Shown: piece after piece, positions 53,042 through 63,119 of the stretch | How the letters are laid out: every line of letters starts with the position of its first letter | Numbering within the stretch: position 1 is the stretch's first letter | DNA from: an uncultured Muribaculaceae bacterium | Lineage (GTDB): Bacteria; Bacteroidota; Bacteroidia; Bacteroidales; Muribaculaceae | DNA: 64,000 nucleotides | NCBI GenBank assembly: GCA_910579995.1 | Contig: CAJTWH010000003.1 | Span: forward strand, 62,001-126,000 | Reading direction: 5' to 3' | The notes under the pieces: generated by a model | Database searches by the model: none | Seen by the model: only the letters and a program-made list of their open reading frames with translations | What the model was told of the DNA's origin: nothing | Translations under genes and position numbers: made by a program

Positions 53042-54907
53042 TTACCAGCCGGGGTTCTGGAATTTCAGACCCGTAGCGAGCTGCAGGGCGGTCGCCTCCT
53101 TGCCGGGAACGGGGCAACGGAGGAATTTGTCGGCAACAGCAGTGTGATGGCCTACAACGTAGCGCTCATAGCCTGTGCAGGTGCGGTATTCGATACCTTC
53201 GGGATCGTCGACAAGGTTACCCTGTGCGTCGCGGACGTAATCATTTGTCTCCGGGTCGAGGGCTACTGTGCGTACGGTCTCGCCGGTGGGGCGCATACCG
53301 GTCACGGTCTGTGTCTGGTCAAGAATCTTCCAACGGCGCACATCGAAGAAGCGGTGGTCTTCAAAGGCAAGCTCTACACGGCGCTCATTGCGGACGCGGG
53401 TGCGGAAATCGTCCTGACTCATACCGTAGGGAAGTGCCGGCATACCTACACGTGCGCGGATCTTGTTCACTGCATTTACGGCGTCGTCGGGAGCTTTGCC
53501 GTCGAGGGCAGCCTCGTTGGCAGCCTCGGCATAGTTGAGATAAAGCTCTGCAAGGCGGAACACGCGGTAGTAACCGTCCATGTTGGCGGTGCGGCTCGAT
53601 GTGATGTTGAAATATTTGTGGAGATAATAACCGGTGCGGGTGTAGAGGATGTTAGACATCGACTGGTTATATTTCGATCCTTCGCCGGTATAGATGGTCG
53701 GCTGAGGACGCTCTGCCTGAAGGTGAGCGGGGGCTCCGTTGTAGTAAACGGTGGCTTTCAGGCGCGGGTCGCGGTTGGCGTAGGGATTGGCCTCATCATA
53801 GAGAGTAGCCTCCGGGTTGATGATGGGCTGCAGGTGCTCGGCATCGGCATAGCCGAGGATAGGCATTTTGCCGTCGGTGGTCTCATAGCAGTCGATAAGC
53901 TCCTGCGAGGGGCATGAGCCGGCGCGGGTGTGGCCGCTCACCAATGGTGCGGTGTTATATTGCCATACATTGCACTGTGAGATACCGAGGATAGTCTCTG
54001 CCTCATTTGAGCCGTTGAAGTTAGGTTTCTTCTGGAAGAAGAGATCGTAGGCACAAGATGAGATCAGATTCTCGAAGTTGGCCGAAGTCGGCTTGGTGGT
54101 GAAGAGTGAGTAGCCGTTGGCGAGACAGTCGTCAAGTGAAGTCTTGCAGATGGCTGCGGCTTCTTCCCATGTGATGGAGCCGTCGTTGTTGAGGGGCGAG
54201 GCTGCGTAGAGCACCGCTTCCGACATGATTGCGCTCGCGATAGCCTTGTTGATACGGTTGAGGTCGGTGTCAGACGAGCCCGAACGCCAGTCTACATATT
54301 CGCAGTCCATAACTTCCTGGCAGTCGCTGAGAATCTGCTTCACAACTTCGCCGAAAGTTGCCGGACGGACGGTTGAGTAATCGTAGTTGGAGTCGTCTTT
54401 CTGGTCAAGAATCAGAGGTACACCGCCGTAGATCTTGGCAAGCTGCAGATAGTAGTAAGCTCGCAGACCGTAAGCCTCGGCGCGGTAACGCTCGCGGTTG
54501 CCTTCCTCAAGTACGTAGGCATTGTCGATGTTGTGGATGAAGATGTTGCAGTTGCCGATACCTTCGTAGTACTTCTCCCACTTGTCAAGAGCGGTGAGAG
54601 GAGTCGACGAGATGGTGGCAAGGCCGTTGTTCCACTGCGAGATAGGACCGCCTTCTACATCATCAACATCATGGGCATTGTCGGTGGCGGCGTCGAGGAA
54701 AGACTTGTTGGTGCCGTAAGCCGAGCCAAAAGATGCCGAGGTCATGGGCAGGTAGCAGTTGTTGAGCCAGCCTGCTGTCAGCTTCTCGCTCTGGAAAACC
54801 TCGTCAAATTTGATTGAGCCGTCCGGATAATCGGTGATTTCCGTACACGAGGCCAGCGCGAGAGCCAAACCGGCGAGGGGGAGGATTGTCCTGATATATG
54901 TTTTCAT
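53042..54907 (-). CDS. SusD-like outer-membrane lipoprotein (SusD2)
   Basis: The protein has 621 residues, with lipoprotein signal ending LALASC (Cys near 21). The SusD/RagB fold is seen in the N-terminal TPR-like part (GWLNNCYLPM, YEGIGNCNIFIHNID, RAEAYGLRAYYYLQLAKIYG) and the C-terminal LAELYLNYAEAANEA and ERRVELAFEDHRFFDVRRWK. It binds glycan at the surface as the lid of the SusC2 transporter, encoded 14 nt upstream. Confidence 0.95.
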   Translation of the reverse strand: MKTYIRTILPLAGLALALASCTEITDYPDGSIKFDEVFQSEKLTAGWLNNCYLPMTSASFGSAYGTNKSFLDAATDNAHDVDDVEGGPISQWNNGLATISSTPLTALDKWEKYYEGIGNCNIFIHNIDNAYVLEEGNRERYRAEAYGLRAYYYLQLAKIYGGVPLILDQKDDSNYDYSTVRPATFGEVVKQILSDCQEVMDCEYVDWRSGSSDTDLNRINKAIASAIMSEAVLYAASPLNNDGSITWEEAAAICKTSLDDCLANGYSLFTTKPTSANFENLISSCAYDLFFQKKPNFNGSNEAETILGISQCNVWQYNTAPLVSGHTRAGSCPSQELIDCYETTDGKMPILGYADAEHLQPIINPEATLYDEANPYANRDPRLKATVYYNGAPAHLQAERPQPTIYTGEGSKYNQSMSNILYTRTGYYLHKYFNITSSRTANMDGYYRVFRLAELYLNYAEAANEAALDGKAPDDAVNAVNKIRARVGMPALPYGMSQDDFRTRVRNERRVELAFEDHRFFDVRRWKILDQTQTVTGMRPTGETVRTVALDPETNDYVRDAQGNLVDDPEGIEYRTCTGYERYVVGHHTAVADKFLRCPVPGKEATALQLATGLKFQNPGW

Positions 54908-54921
54908 TGGTTTGGATCAGT

Positions 54922-57726
54922 TTAGAAGTTAATGTTAAGACCGACGTTGAACGAACGGAATACCTTCGTATAAATCTGATTTGAATCGGGGTCGAAACCG
55001 TCGAATTTCATGTTGTCCCAAGTAAAGAGGTTCTGAGCGGCGAAGTATACGCGGAGTTTGCTCATGCCCACTTTCTTGATGATGTTCTGAGGCAGCGAGT
55101 AGCCGATAGTGAGGTTGCGCAGACGCAGTACATCAAGCTTGGATACGTAGAACGAGTTGTCCTGCAGGCTCGACGAAGCTGTGGTAGAGAGTGCCGGGTA
55201 GCTGATAGTCTGGCCCTGTGCGTAGCGGTCGGCAGTCCATGCCTCCTGATGCATTGGCATGTAGACACCGTCGGTGGTAACACCGTCGACAAATTCTGCC
55301 ACACCTACGCTCTTGTTCATCAAAGCTGCGTTGCCGCCTTGTCCGATAAACTCGAGATAGAGGTCGAAGCCTTTATAGTCGAGGGCTACAGAAGCGCCGT
55401 AGTCGAAGCGGGGTTTTGAGCAAACACCGTCGAGGGGTGCATAGTCGCCTTCGTCAATCACGTTGTCGCCGTTGAGATCTTGGAATTTAAGATCGCCGGG
55501 GCGAGGCTGTGTGCCGGTAAAGCGGAGACCGCTGGCGTCGATTTCTGCCTGTGAGTTATAGAAGGGAGAACCGTTTGAGTCGTCCACGAGGTAGCCCCAT
55601 GTCTGGCCTACGCCGTAGCCGGTGCTGCGGTAAGGATAGGCATAGCCTGCGTCGGCATACGAGAGCTCTGCTGCGTCGACCCATTTGTTCTTGTTCCAGC
55701 CCATCTGGCCTACGGCGGTAATGCCGAGTCCGCAAGGAAGAACAGTGCTGTAGCTTACGCTCAGGTCAACACCTTGGTTGAAGATCTTGCCGGCGTTGGT
55801 GAAGGCGCGGTTTGAAGAAGTCACACCACCGATAAGCGGGGTAAGCTCTGACTGAAGGAGTACGCCCTCCTGATTGGTGCGCCAGTAATCGAAATTCACA
55901 TGGAATTTATCCATCACGCCGAGGTCGAAACCGTAGTTCTGCTGTTTTGATTTCTCCCAACCTACATTGAGGTTGCCGCGACGCATGTTTGTGACACCGA
56001 AGCCTGAGAAGATACCTGTGATAGCACCGATACCTGCACGGTACACATTATTATATAGGTAACGTGAGTCTTGGTTGCAGAGGGTGTCGTAATAGAGATC
56101 GCCGTAAGAGGCGCGGAACTTAAGATATGTCACGAGGTCGTTCTTGAACCAGCTTTCGTTTGAGGTTACCCAAGAAGCCGAAACTGTGGGCGAGAAATGG
56201 AACTGATGTCCTTTCGCAAGCATTTCAGAGCCTGAGTAGTTAAAATCAAACTGTACGAAGTAGCGGTTCTTGAAGCCGTAGCGAGCCTCACCGGCGAGTT
56301 GGATTCGGTTGGTGGGGAGGATAAAGGCGTAGCTATACCATTTTGCCTCGTCGCCGCGGTAGTCTTCGGCAGTATAGTGGATAAGAGCGTCAACGCTATG
56401 ATCCTCTGCGAAAACACGGTGATAGTCAAACATCGCTTGGATATCCATATAATATGTGGTGGTGGTGCCTTTGCCCCATGAAAGAGGAGTCGCCACATTG
56501 GTACCCCACTGCTCGTAAGCAGAAGTCAGGGGATTGTATACTACTCGGCCGTAGTCGTAGCTACCGCCACGGATACCGTTGTAGATTGAGCTGTAGCCGA
56601 AGATCGCTTTGAATGTCAAGCCCTTGGTGATGAAGTCGAGTTTGAAGTCAAGGCCGATATTGGCGGCGAGGTCTGTGCGGGTCATCTGGTTGAGACCTGA
56701 GTAGTTGATAGCGCCGAGGAGCGGATTTGGATAACCCTCGGTGGTGATCACACTGCCGTCTTCAAGCATGCCGTTCTCAACCCAGTTGGGAGTCGTGTAG
56801 GCAAGCTGCCAGATATTGGCGCTCTGCATGGTGGCGTTGATACGCTTCACACCGATATTGGTGTTGGCGAAGCCGCGCAGCCACGGGGTGATGTTAACAT
56901 CAAGATTTGATACGATGGTGAAGCGGTTGGTATAGTCCGACGGATTATATTTGTCATCGTAGCTGGTGTTGAACTTGCCTGTCTCGCGGGAGAAACCTGC
57001 GTTGACATAGAATTTCACACGTTCCGAACCGCCGCCTACCTGCACATTGTATTTCTGCAGGAACATATCGTCGAGATACATGTCGCGCCAGTCGTTGTCG
57101 ATACCTGTTCCGTCTTGGAAAGCAGCGAGCTGCGAACTGTTGAACTTGGGTGTGAGCCCGTCGTTGAGAAGCGCCTGATTGCGGAGCATGGCCTGACCGT
57201 AGCTGTTGAGCATTTCCGGGTCGCGGGTGGGCTTCTCAAAGCCGAAGTTTGCGCTGATGTCGACCTTCATGCTGTTCTTCTTACCATGTTTTGTAGTGAT
57301 AAGAAGCACGCCTTGTGCACCGTTGGGGCCGTAGAGCGCTTTTGCAGCAGCGTCTTTGAGCACTGTCACACTCTCTACGGTAGTCGGGTCGAGCTCGTCG
57401 AGAGAGATGAAAGGCATAGGTATACCGTCAAGCACTACAAGAGCTTTGTTTTCTGCCGAAGAACTGAGGCCACGGACAGAACCGTTATACCAACCGGCGA
57501 GTTTACCGCGGATGGCAGCGTTGAGCGACGTACCTTTCCATGTGTCAATGCGATCTTCGCCTACCGTAGACTGGGCACCGGTATAGCTGTCGCGGCTTTC
57601 GCTGTAACCGAAGGCTGCCTCAAGCTGCTGCAAGCCGTAGGGGATACTGTCGGCTTCTGCAGCCCGGAGTGCCATCGGCGCTGCGCTTACCGCTATTATG
57701 GGGAGGATTTTATATGTGAGTTTCAT
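54922..57726 (-). CDS. SusC-like TonB-dependent transporter lacking the N-terminal extension (SusC2)
   Basis: The protein has 934 residues with signal peptide ALRA/AEAD (about 23). Unlike SusC1 it goes straight from the signal into the plug domain: KALVVLDGIPM, DELDPTTVESVTVLKDAAAKALYG and NGAQGVLLITTKHG. The carboxypeptidase-like regulatory domain is missing. The 22-strand barrel follows, ending RSFNVGLNINF. It imports oligosaccharides with SusD2. The short N-terminus suggests a simpler or different coupling to TonB. Confidence 0.93.
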   Translation of the reverse strand: MKLTYKILPIIAVSAAPMALRAAEADSIPYGLQQLEAAFGYSESRDSYTGAQSTVGEDRIDTWKGTSLNAAIRGKLAGWYNGSVRGLSSSAENKALVVLDGIPMPFISLDELDPTTVESVTVLKDAAAKALYGPNGAQGVLLITTKHGKKNSMKVDISANFGFEKPTRDPEMLNSYGQAMLRNQALLNDGLTPKFNSSQLAAFQDGTGIDNDWRDMYLDDMFLQKYNVQVGGGSERVKFYVNAGFSRETGKFNTSYDDKYNPSDYTNRFTIVSNLDVNITPWLRGFANTNIGVKRINATMQSANIWQLAYTTPNWVENGMLEDGSVITTEGYPNPLLGAINYSGLNQMTRTDLAANIGLDFKLDFITKGLTFKAIFGYSSIYNGIRGGSYDYGRVVYNPLTSAYEQWGTNVATPLSWGKGTTTTYYMDIQAMFDYHRVFAEDHSVDALIHYTAEDYRGDEAKWYSYAFILPTNRIQLAGEARYGFKNRYFVQFDFNYSGSEMLAKGHQFHFSPTVSASWVTSNESWFKNDLVTYLKFRASYGDLYYDTLCNQDSRYLYNNVYRAGIGAITGIFSGFGVTNMRRGNLNVGWEKSKQQNYGFDLGVMDKFHVNFDYWRTNQEGVLLQSELTPLIGGVTSSNRAFTNAGKIFNQGVDLSVSYSTVLPCGLGITAVGQMGWNKNKWVDAAELSYADAGYAYPYRSTGYGVGQTWGYLVDDSNGSPFYNSQAEIDASGLRFTGTQPRPGDLKFQDLNGDNVIDEGDYAPLDGVCSKPRFDYGASVALDYKGFDLYLEFIGQGGNAALMNKSVGVAEFVDGVTTDGVYMPMHQEAWTADRYAQGQTISYPALSTTASSSLQDNSFYVSKLDVLRLRNLTIGYSLPQNIIKKVGMSKLRVYFAAQNLFTWDNMKFDGFDPDSNQIYTKVFRSFNVGLNINF

Positions 57727-57750
57727 GATGATGAAGCTTTGTTGTGGAGA

Positions 57751-59655
57751 TTACTCCCATCCGGGATTTTGCCAGTAGTCTGCACCGAAACCGGTCAGAG
57801 AACCAAGTGTATTAGATTCCGACAATGGTATGGGCACGAGGCGGAATTTTGCCTCTGAGCAATATTTGCTCAGACCTGAGCCAAGACCTTTGCCTAAGGG
57901 GAAGCGCACGTAGACGTATTTTGTGCCGTCTTTATGGATCCACATGCCGGTGTTGTATTTCTCTTCTTGGATATCTTCGTAGTATGTGCCCCAGCGGCGG
58001 CAGTCGAAGTAGCGGTGCTCCTCGAAAGCGAGCTCTACCTGACGCTCGTGGCGAACAAGAAGACGTGCCTCGGCCTGACTGCCTGCTTTCTTGTCAACCG
58101 ACGGGTCGAAACCGGCACGGTGACGGATGTCGTTGATCAGGCTGATACCTTCAGGTATATGATTCGATTCGATGGCAGCTTCTGCAAGGTTGAGGTAAAC
58201 CTCGCCCAGACGGAAGTATTTCCAGTTGCCTTCGTCCTTGGTCTGCTGAGGAAGGACTTTGTAGCCGTGGTACTTGCGGTTGTAGTAACCTGTGCGGGTG
58301 TTGCGCTGCTGTGTAGCGTCGATTTTGGCATTGCCGCTCTTGGCACTTGCAGTGTAGCTGCAGGTCTTGCCATCCCATGTGTTCTCATTATTCCATGTCT
58401 CCACAGTCTTGTTGAGCACACCGGTGTTGAGCTTAGAGCCATTGTAATAAATGCAGGCGTAGAAGCGGGGATCGCGGCCGACGTAGGGGTTGGCAGGGTC
58501 GTAACCCGACTTGGCGTTGATGTTGATGTCGCTGTGCTTCTCGTCGGTGTAGGGGTTGGCGAGGTCATAGATAGGTTCGCCGGTGGCGAGCATATCGAAG
58601 GCGTCGACCAATTCCTGAGTAGGGATACAACCGGCCTGATGGGTATTGTCGGCAAAGATGGGCACACCGTTGATACAAGAGTTGTTGATACCGGCGCCAC
58701 CTACCCACGGGCTGCCCCAGATAGTCTCTTTGTCGTCGGCCTTGCTGCCTGCATAGCTGCGCGAGGCGAAGTACTCTTCGTAAGCGTTCTGATAGGCAGT
58801 CTTGTCTACAAGGTGATTATAGAGCTCATAGCCGTTGGCACAGAGAAGGTCAAAGGCTTTCTTGTTTTTCTCGTAAGCGTATTGCCAGAGATTCTGATCG
58901 TGGCAGAAGAGAGGGCTGGCGGCGAAGAGCGAAGCTTGCGAGATGATGGCGCAGGCGATACCTTTGGTCATACGGTTCTTGTTCTGAATCGAAGTGATTG
59001 TCCAAGGTAGATTGGGGCTGTCGAGTACCGCCTCACATTCGCTCACGATATGCTGAAGCACTTCCCATGCCTCGGCACGCTCGAGACCTGCGTATGAGGT
59101 GTTGACGTCGTAGGGCTCGGTGATGATAGGCAGATCGCCATAGAATTTTACAAGCTGGAGGTAGTAGAATGCACGGAGTACTCGTGCCTCTGCTGTGCAC
59201 TGCTCACGCTCGGCCTCGCTCTCGAAAGTAGCTGTCGGGAAGTATTTGAGGCAATTGTTGAGCACACGGACCATAGCCCAGTAGCGTACCCAATAGCCAC
59301 CGTCCCATTTGCCTTGGCCTGTATCGTCCCACTCGAAGCGGTGCTTGGTGGTATTGCAGTTGCCGGCATAGATATCGTTGATGATAAGGGGCTGATAATC
59401 GGCAGTAGACCAACCTTCGTCGGACATATCAATCAGGAAGTTGTCGAAGAAGTAGTAGTTGAACATCTTCTGCGGCACATGTGCCCACGCCGAAGCGAAG
59501 TAGTCTTTGGTATTTTCCGGCGTCGAGAATACCACATCGATAGTCATACGGCCGTCGGGAGTCACATTCAGGTCGTCCTGGCACGAGCTGAGCATCGTGC
59601 CGCCGCCTGCTACCGCTGCCAATGACATGAGTATGTTGATAAGATGCTTTTTCAT
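57751..59655 (-). CDS. SusD-like outer-membrane lipoprotein (SusD1)
   Basis: The protein has 634 residues, with lipobox MLSSC (Cys near 25). The segments TAEARVLRAFYYLQLVKFYGD, GKTCSYTASAKSG, LGEVYLNLAEAAIES and ERQVELAFEEHRYFDCRRW mark the SusD family (motifs trimmed here). It is partner of SusC1, encoded 24 nt upstream. It shares little beyond the family core with SusD2, so the two pairs probably take different oligosaccharides or different linkages of one glycan. Confidence 0.95.
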   Translation of the reverse strand: MKKHLINILMSLAAVAGGGTMLSSCQDDLNVTPDGRMTIDVVFSTPENTKDYFASAWAHVPQKMFNYYFFDNFLIDMSDEGWSTADYQPLIINDIYAGNCNTTKHRFEWDDTGQGKWDGGYWVRYWAMVRVLNNCLKYFPTATFESEAEREQCTAEARVLRAFYYLQLVKFYGDLPIITEPYDVNTSYAGLERAEAWEVLQHIVSECEAVLDSPNLPWTITSIQNKNRMTKGIACAIISQASLFAASPLFCHDQNLWQYAYEKNKKAFDLLCANGYELYNHLVDKTAYQNAYEEYFASRSYAGSKADDKETIWGSPWVGGAGINNSCINGVPIFADNTHQAGCIPTQELVDAFDMLATGEPIYDLANPYTDEKHSDININAKSGYDPANPYVGRDPRFYACIYYNGSKLNTGVLNKTVETWNNENTWDGKTCSYTASAKSGNAKIDATQQRNTRTGYYNRKYHGYKVLPQQTKDEGNWKYFRLGEVYLNLAEAAIESNHIPEGISLINDIRHRAGFDPSVDKKAGSQAEARLLVRHERQVELAFEEHRYFDCRRWGTYYEDIQEEKYNTGMWIHKDGTKYVYVRFPLGKGLGSGLSKYCSEAKFRLVPIPLSESNTLGSLTGFGADYWQNPGWE

Positions 59656-59679
59656 GATCTTAAGATAGTTTGTTGTGGT

Positions 59680-62600
59680 TTAGATATCTATCGCCACACC
59701 GGCTGAATAGGTTCTCATAAGGGGATAAGAGGCGAAGCTGCTCTGCTCGGGGTCGATCATCTTTGTGCGCAGGTTGTTCCATGTGTGCACGTTGTCGGCC
59801 GTTACATAGAATCGAACACCGCTCATACCGATCTTGCGGGTGAGGTTTGCCGGAAGAGTGTAGCCGATGGTGATGTTTTTGAGTCGCACATACGAGGCGT
59901 CCATCGTGTAGTAGTCGTTGGCAGTGTGGCTCGATGTCTCCGAGAGTGACAGACGGGGATGGGTGATGAGTGCACCGGCTGCGTAGCGCTCGTCGCTCCA
60001 GCGGTTGTCGCACATATCAGAGAAGAATGTCGTGCCATAGTTCTCAAACATTACCTGACTGCCGAAGTAGCGGGTGTATTTGCCCACGCCCTGAAGCATG
60101 ACAGAGAAATCGAAACCGTAGAGGTTACCACCGAGTGTCACACCGTAAGTGATACGCGGAAGAAGACTTGAGTATCCGATAGGAGCAAGGTCTTTCTCAT
60201 TGATGATACCGTCGTCGTTGAGATCCTGATATACGAAGTCGCCGCGTTTGGGCTGAGCTCCGATGTATTCGAGGCCGCGGAGAGCGATCTGCTCATCGGT
60301 ATTGTAGAAGCCTGTGCCGTCAAGACCAAGCTCGGGGTTGACGCTGCGGTCAATAAGGTAGCCGAAGCACTGGCCAATGCTGAAGCCTTCAGTACGGAGG
60401 GGATAAGCGTAGTCATCGCCACGGTAAACCTCGTCGGCTTCAATCACAGTATTCTTGTTGTAAGCGAAGTTGCCGCTGAGGTAGAACATCATGTCGCGGT
60501 TGACTGAATAGTCGTAGCGGGCTGTAACTTCAAAACCGGAGTTCTTAACCTTACCGAAGTTTGAACGGGGAAGCTGAGTCGATGTCAGACCACCGATCGA
60601 GGGTATGGTGTTACGTGAGATAAGAATACCGGAGCGGTTCTCGCGGAAGTAGTCGAATGTAAGGTCAAGGTGACGGAAGAGTGTGAGGTCGATAGCGTAG
60701 TTTTGCTTCCATGCAGTCTCCCAGTGGATATCGTCATTACCGATAAGCTGCTCTTTGATAACACCGGTACCGAGACCTGAACTTGTGAGCGAGCTGGGCA
60801 CGTAGATACTTTCTACGGGCATGTAGTAATAAGGTACTTTTGAGTTGTTGTCGAGATAGAGGAAGCGGTGGTTCTGGCGGGTAGTCTCGTTAGATCCGGC
60901 ATAAAGTTCGTCGTTACCGACTTTACCGATAGAAGCACGGAGCTTAAGATTTGTAATCACACCGCTGTTGCGCAGACGCTCCATGAATTTCTCATTCGAA
61001 ATCACCCAACCGAGTGAGAAGGCGGGGAAGAAACCGAAGCGGTGACCGGGAGCGAACTGCTCCGAACCGTTGTAGCCGATGTTGACCTCGGCGAGGTAAC
61101 GAGAGTCGAAAGCGTAGGTGAAACGACCTGCAAGACCGATCATCTTATAAGGAATAGAGCCGAGGATGTTTTCCTGCTCATCGCGTTGGAAGAGCAACAT
61201 GCCTGTCACATTGTGAACGTCGTTGAATGTGCGGTTGTAGTTGATCTGAGCCTGCAGGTTCATGAACCAACGGCTAACGTCGGCACGCGAGAGAGCGAGC
61301 TGACCGTCGTCTTCAGAGTCACCCTGCATGATAAACACGGGGCTGTCGTAACCACCGGGATGGAGATTATAGAGATAACCGGCAAAGTTCTTGCTGCCCA
61401 TGGTCAATTCCTGAGAATATGTCTCGAACGATACGAGTGCGCGGGCTGAGAGGCCTTTGGTGATACCGTCGAGCTTGAAGTTGAGGGCTGCGATGGCATT
61501 TGCGCTCGCTTCAACGAGAAGTTTGTAACCTGAGCGGTTGAGCTGGCCATATACTGACTGAGCCAAGGTGAGTTCAGGATCCTGAACAACCATACCGCCA
61601 CGTACATAGTGCCATCCCATTGTACCGTCGTCGCGTGTTCCTTCCGACACCACGAATCCATTTTCGGCATTGCCTGCGATGGTAAGCGGGCCGGGAACGG
61701 TAGGCTTCGAGGTCAGGGCACCCCAACGGAGACCGGATGTATCGGCACCCGACATGTTGGCGGCCGCCTGATTGGTTTTCTTAATCGATGAGCTCACGTC
61801 GAATGAAGCGCTCAACCAATTGTTGAATGTATAGTCAAGGTTGGTGCGGATATTGTAGCGGTTCATCTTCGACTGGGGATCGTAGCCGAGAGTGCTCTTC
61901 GATTCGGTGTTATACATACCACCTTGATATACATAGCCTGCACTTGCGAAGTAGCGGAGTTTTTTAGTACCGCCGCTGATGTTCACGTTTGCCTGTACCA
62001 TGTTTGAGTGATCCTTCAGATATACATCACCCCAGTCGGTATCAGGATACCAGTAGCGCTGTACGGGGTCAGTGGGGCCACCGTTCTGCCACATGTCGTA
62101 GATTGCGATTTCTTCGGGGCTGTAAAGAAGAGCGCCGCCGTCGTTCTGCGAAGCCTCGTTGGCCATGCGGGCAAAATCCCAAGAGTGGCGTGCCTCGGGC
62201 CAATAGTTGAACTTCTGCATTGAATATGTGACCTGACCATGGACGTTTACCTTGCCTTCCTCGCCTCGGCGGGTTGTGATAAGGATTACACCGTTGGCAC
62301 CACGCACACCGAATACAGCGGTCGACGAAGCGTCTTTAAGAATAGAGATAGTCTCTACCTCGTTGGGGTCGATCTCGCTCATTGACGTACGAGGAATACC
62401 GTCGACAAGGATAAGCGGAGAAGTACCGTTCATTGTAGCGGCACCGCGAAGGAACATCTTCACGTCGTCCTCACCGGGAGCACCGCTCTGCTGCATTGTG
62501 GTAAGACCGGGGAGCTTACCTGAAAGAGTGGCAGCAAGGTTAGGCTCGGAAGACTTCTTGATGTCTTTCGAACCGATTGCGGCAACCGAACCGGTCACCG

Positions 62601-62967
62601 TTACTTTCTTTTGTTGACCGTATGCAACTACCACCACCTCGTCAAGGTCGGTGATGGATGATTCCATCGTCACGTTAATAACTGATTTGGTAACCGGAAC
62701 AGTCACAGGTTTCATACCTACGAATGAAAATTCCAGTACCGGTTTAGCCGAGGTAAGTTTCATTGAATACTCACCGTCGATGTTTGTTACCGTGGCATTT
62801 TTAGTGTTTAATTCGCGTACGGCAGCACCGATCACGGGTTCACCTTGATCGTCGATTACTGTGCCGCTGACTGTCCGAATGTCAGCACCCCAAGCCGCCG
62901 GTATGGATACCAGGCAAAGCAACATTGCCATGCAAAGTGCAATCAGGAGTTTTTGATGGTAAGACAT
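59680..62967 (-). CDS. SusC-like TonB-dependent transporter (SusC1)
   Basis: The protein has 1095 residues with signal peptide AWG/AD (about 28). A CarboxypepD_reg-like domain (about 30-105) contains VSGTVIDDQGEPVIGAAV, followed by the TonB-box region DEVVVVAYGQQKK and the plug with LRGAATMNGTSPLILVDG and ILKDASSTAVFGVRGANG. The barrel ends TYSAGVAIDI. It is the canonical SusC layout. It is probably the first gene of the transcription unit that runs to GH3; a -7 box lies 24-31 nt upstream. Confidence 0.96.
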   Translation of the reverse strand: MSYHQKLLIALCMAMLLCLVSIPAAWGADIRTVSGTVIDDQGEPVIGAAVRELNTKNATVTNIDGEYSMKLTSAKPVLEFSFVGMKPVTVPVTKSVINVTMESSITDLDEVVVVAYGQQKKVTVTGSVAAIGSKDIKKSSEPNLAATLSGKLPGLTTMQQSGAPGEDDVKMFLRGAATMNGTSPLILVDGIPRTSMSEIDPNEVETISILKDASSTAVFGVRGANGVILITTRRGEEGKVNVHGQVTYSMQKFNYWPEARHSWDFARMANEASQNDGGALLYSPEEIAIYDMWQNGGPTDPVQRYWYPDTDWGDVYLKDHSNMVQANVNISGGTKKLRYFASAGYVYQGGMYNTESKSTLGYDPQSKMNRYNIRTNLDYTFNNWLSASFDVSSSIKKTNQAAANMSGADTSGLRWGALTSKPTVPGPLTIAGNAENGFVVSEGTRDDGTMGWHYVRGGMVVQDPELTLAQSVYGQLNRSGYKLLVEASANAIAALNFKLDGITKGLSARALVSFETYSQELTMGSKNFAGYLYNLHPGGYDSPVFIMQGDSEDDGQLALSRADVSRWFMNLQAQINYNRTFNDVHNVTGMLLFQRDEQENILGSIPYKMIGLAGRFTYAFDSRYLAEVNIGYNGSEQFAPGHRFGFFPAFSLGWVISNEKFMERLRNSGVITNLKLRASIGKVGNDELYAGSNETTRQNHRFLYLDNNSKVPYYYMPVESIYVPSSLTSSGLGTGVIKEQLIGNDDIHWETAWKQNYAIDLTLFRHLDLTFDYFRENRSGILISRNTIPSIGGLTSTQLPRSNFGKVKNSGFEVTARYDYSVNRDMMFYLSGNFAYNKNTVIEADEVYRGDDYAYPLRTEGFSIGQCFGYLIDRSVNPELGLDGTGFYNTDEQIALRGLEYIGAQPKRGDFVYQDLNDDGIINEKDLAPIGYSSLLPRITYGVTLGGNLYGFDFSVMLQGVGKYTRYFGSQVMFENYGTTFFSDMCDNRWSDERYAAGALITHPRLSLSETSSHTANDYYTMDASYVRLKNITIGYTLPANLTRKIGMSGVRFYVTADNVHTWNNLRTKMIDPEQSSFASYPLMRTYSAGVAIDI

Positions 62968-62990
62968 GATTGGTTGTTTAAGATTTGTGG

Positions 62991-62998
62991 CAAAATTA
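62991..62998 (-). promoter_or_regulatory. Putative -7 box of the PUL
   Basis: TAATTTTG on the minus strand fits TAnnTTTG and would give a leader of about 18 nt for SusC1. The -33 box is not clear, as expected for a regulated promoter. The AT-rich spacer 62968-63119 shows no other feature. Confidence 0.5.
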
Positions 62999-63119
62999 GT
63001 AACTGATAGCTTAAAGTTATTAATTCTGTAGTTTCAAGTTTATTTATATTTGTTTCATTTTTTTGCATAAATACTTACATATTCGTGCCATCAATTTGTT
63101 TACTTCTTTGATTCACAAT

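Noticed and set aside
57934..59010. 358-codon plus-strand ORF
   Set aside because: Antisense to the SusD1 gene; its valine-rich composition is typical of a shadow frame.
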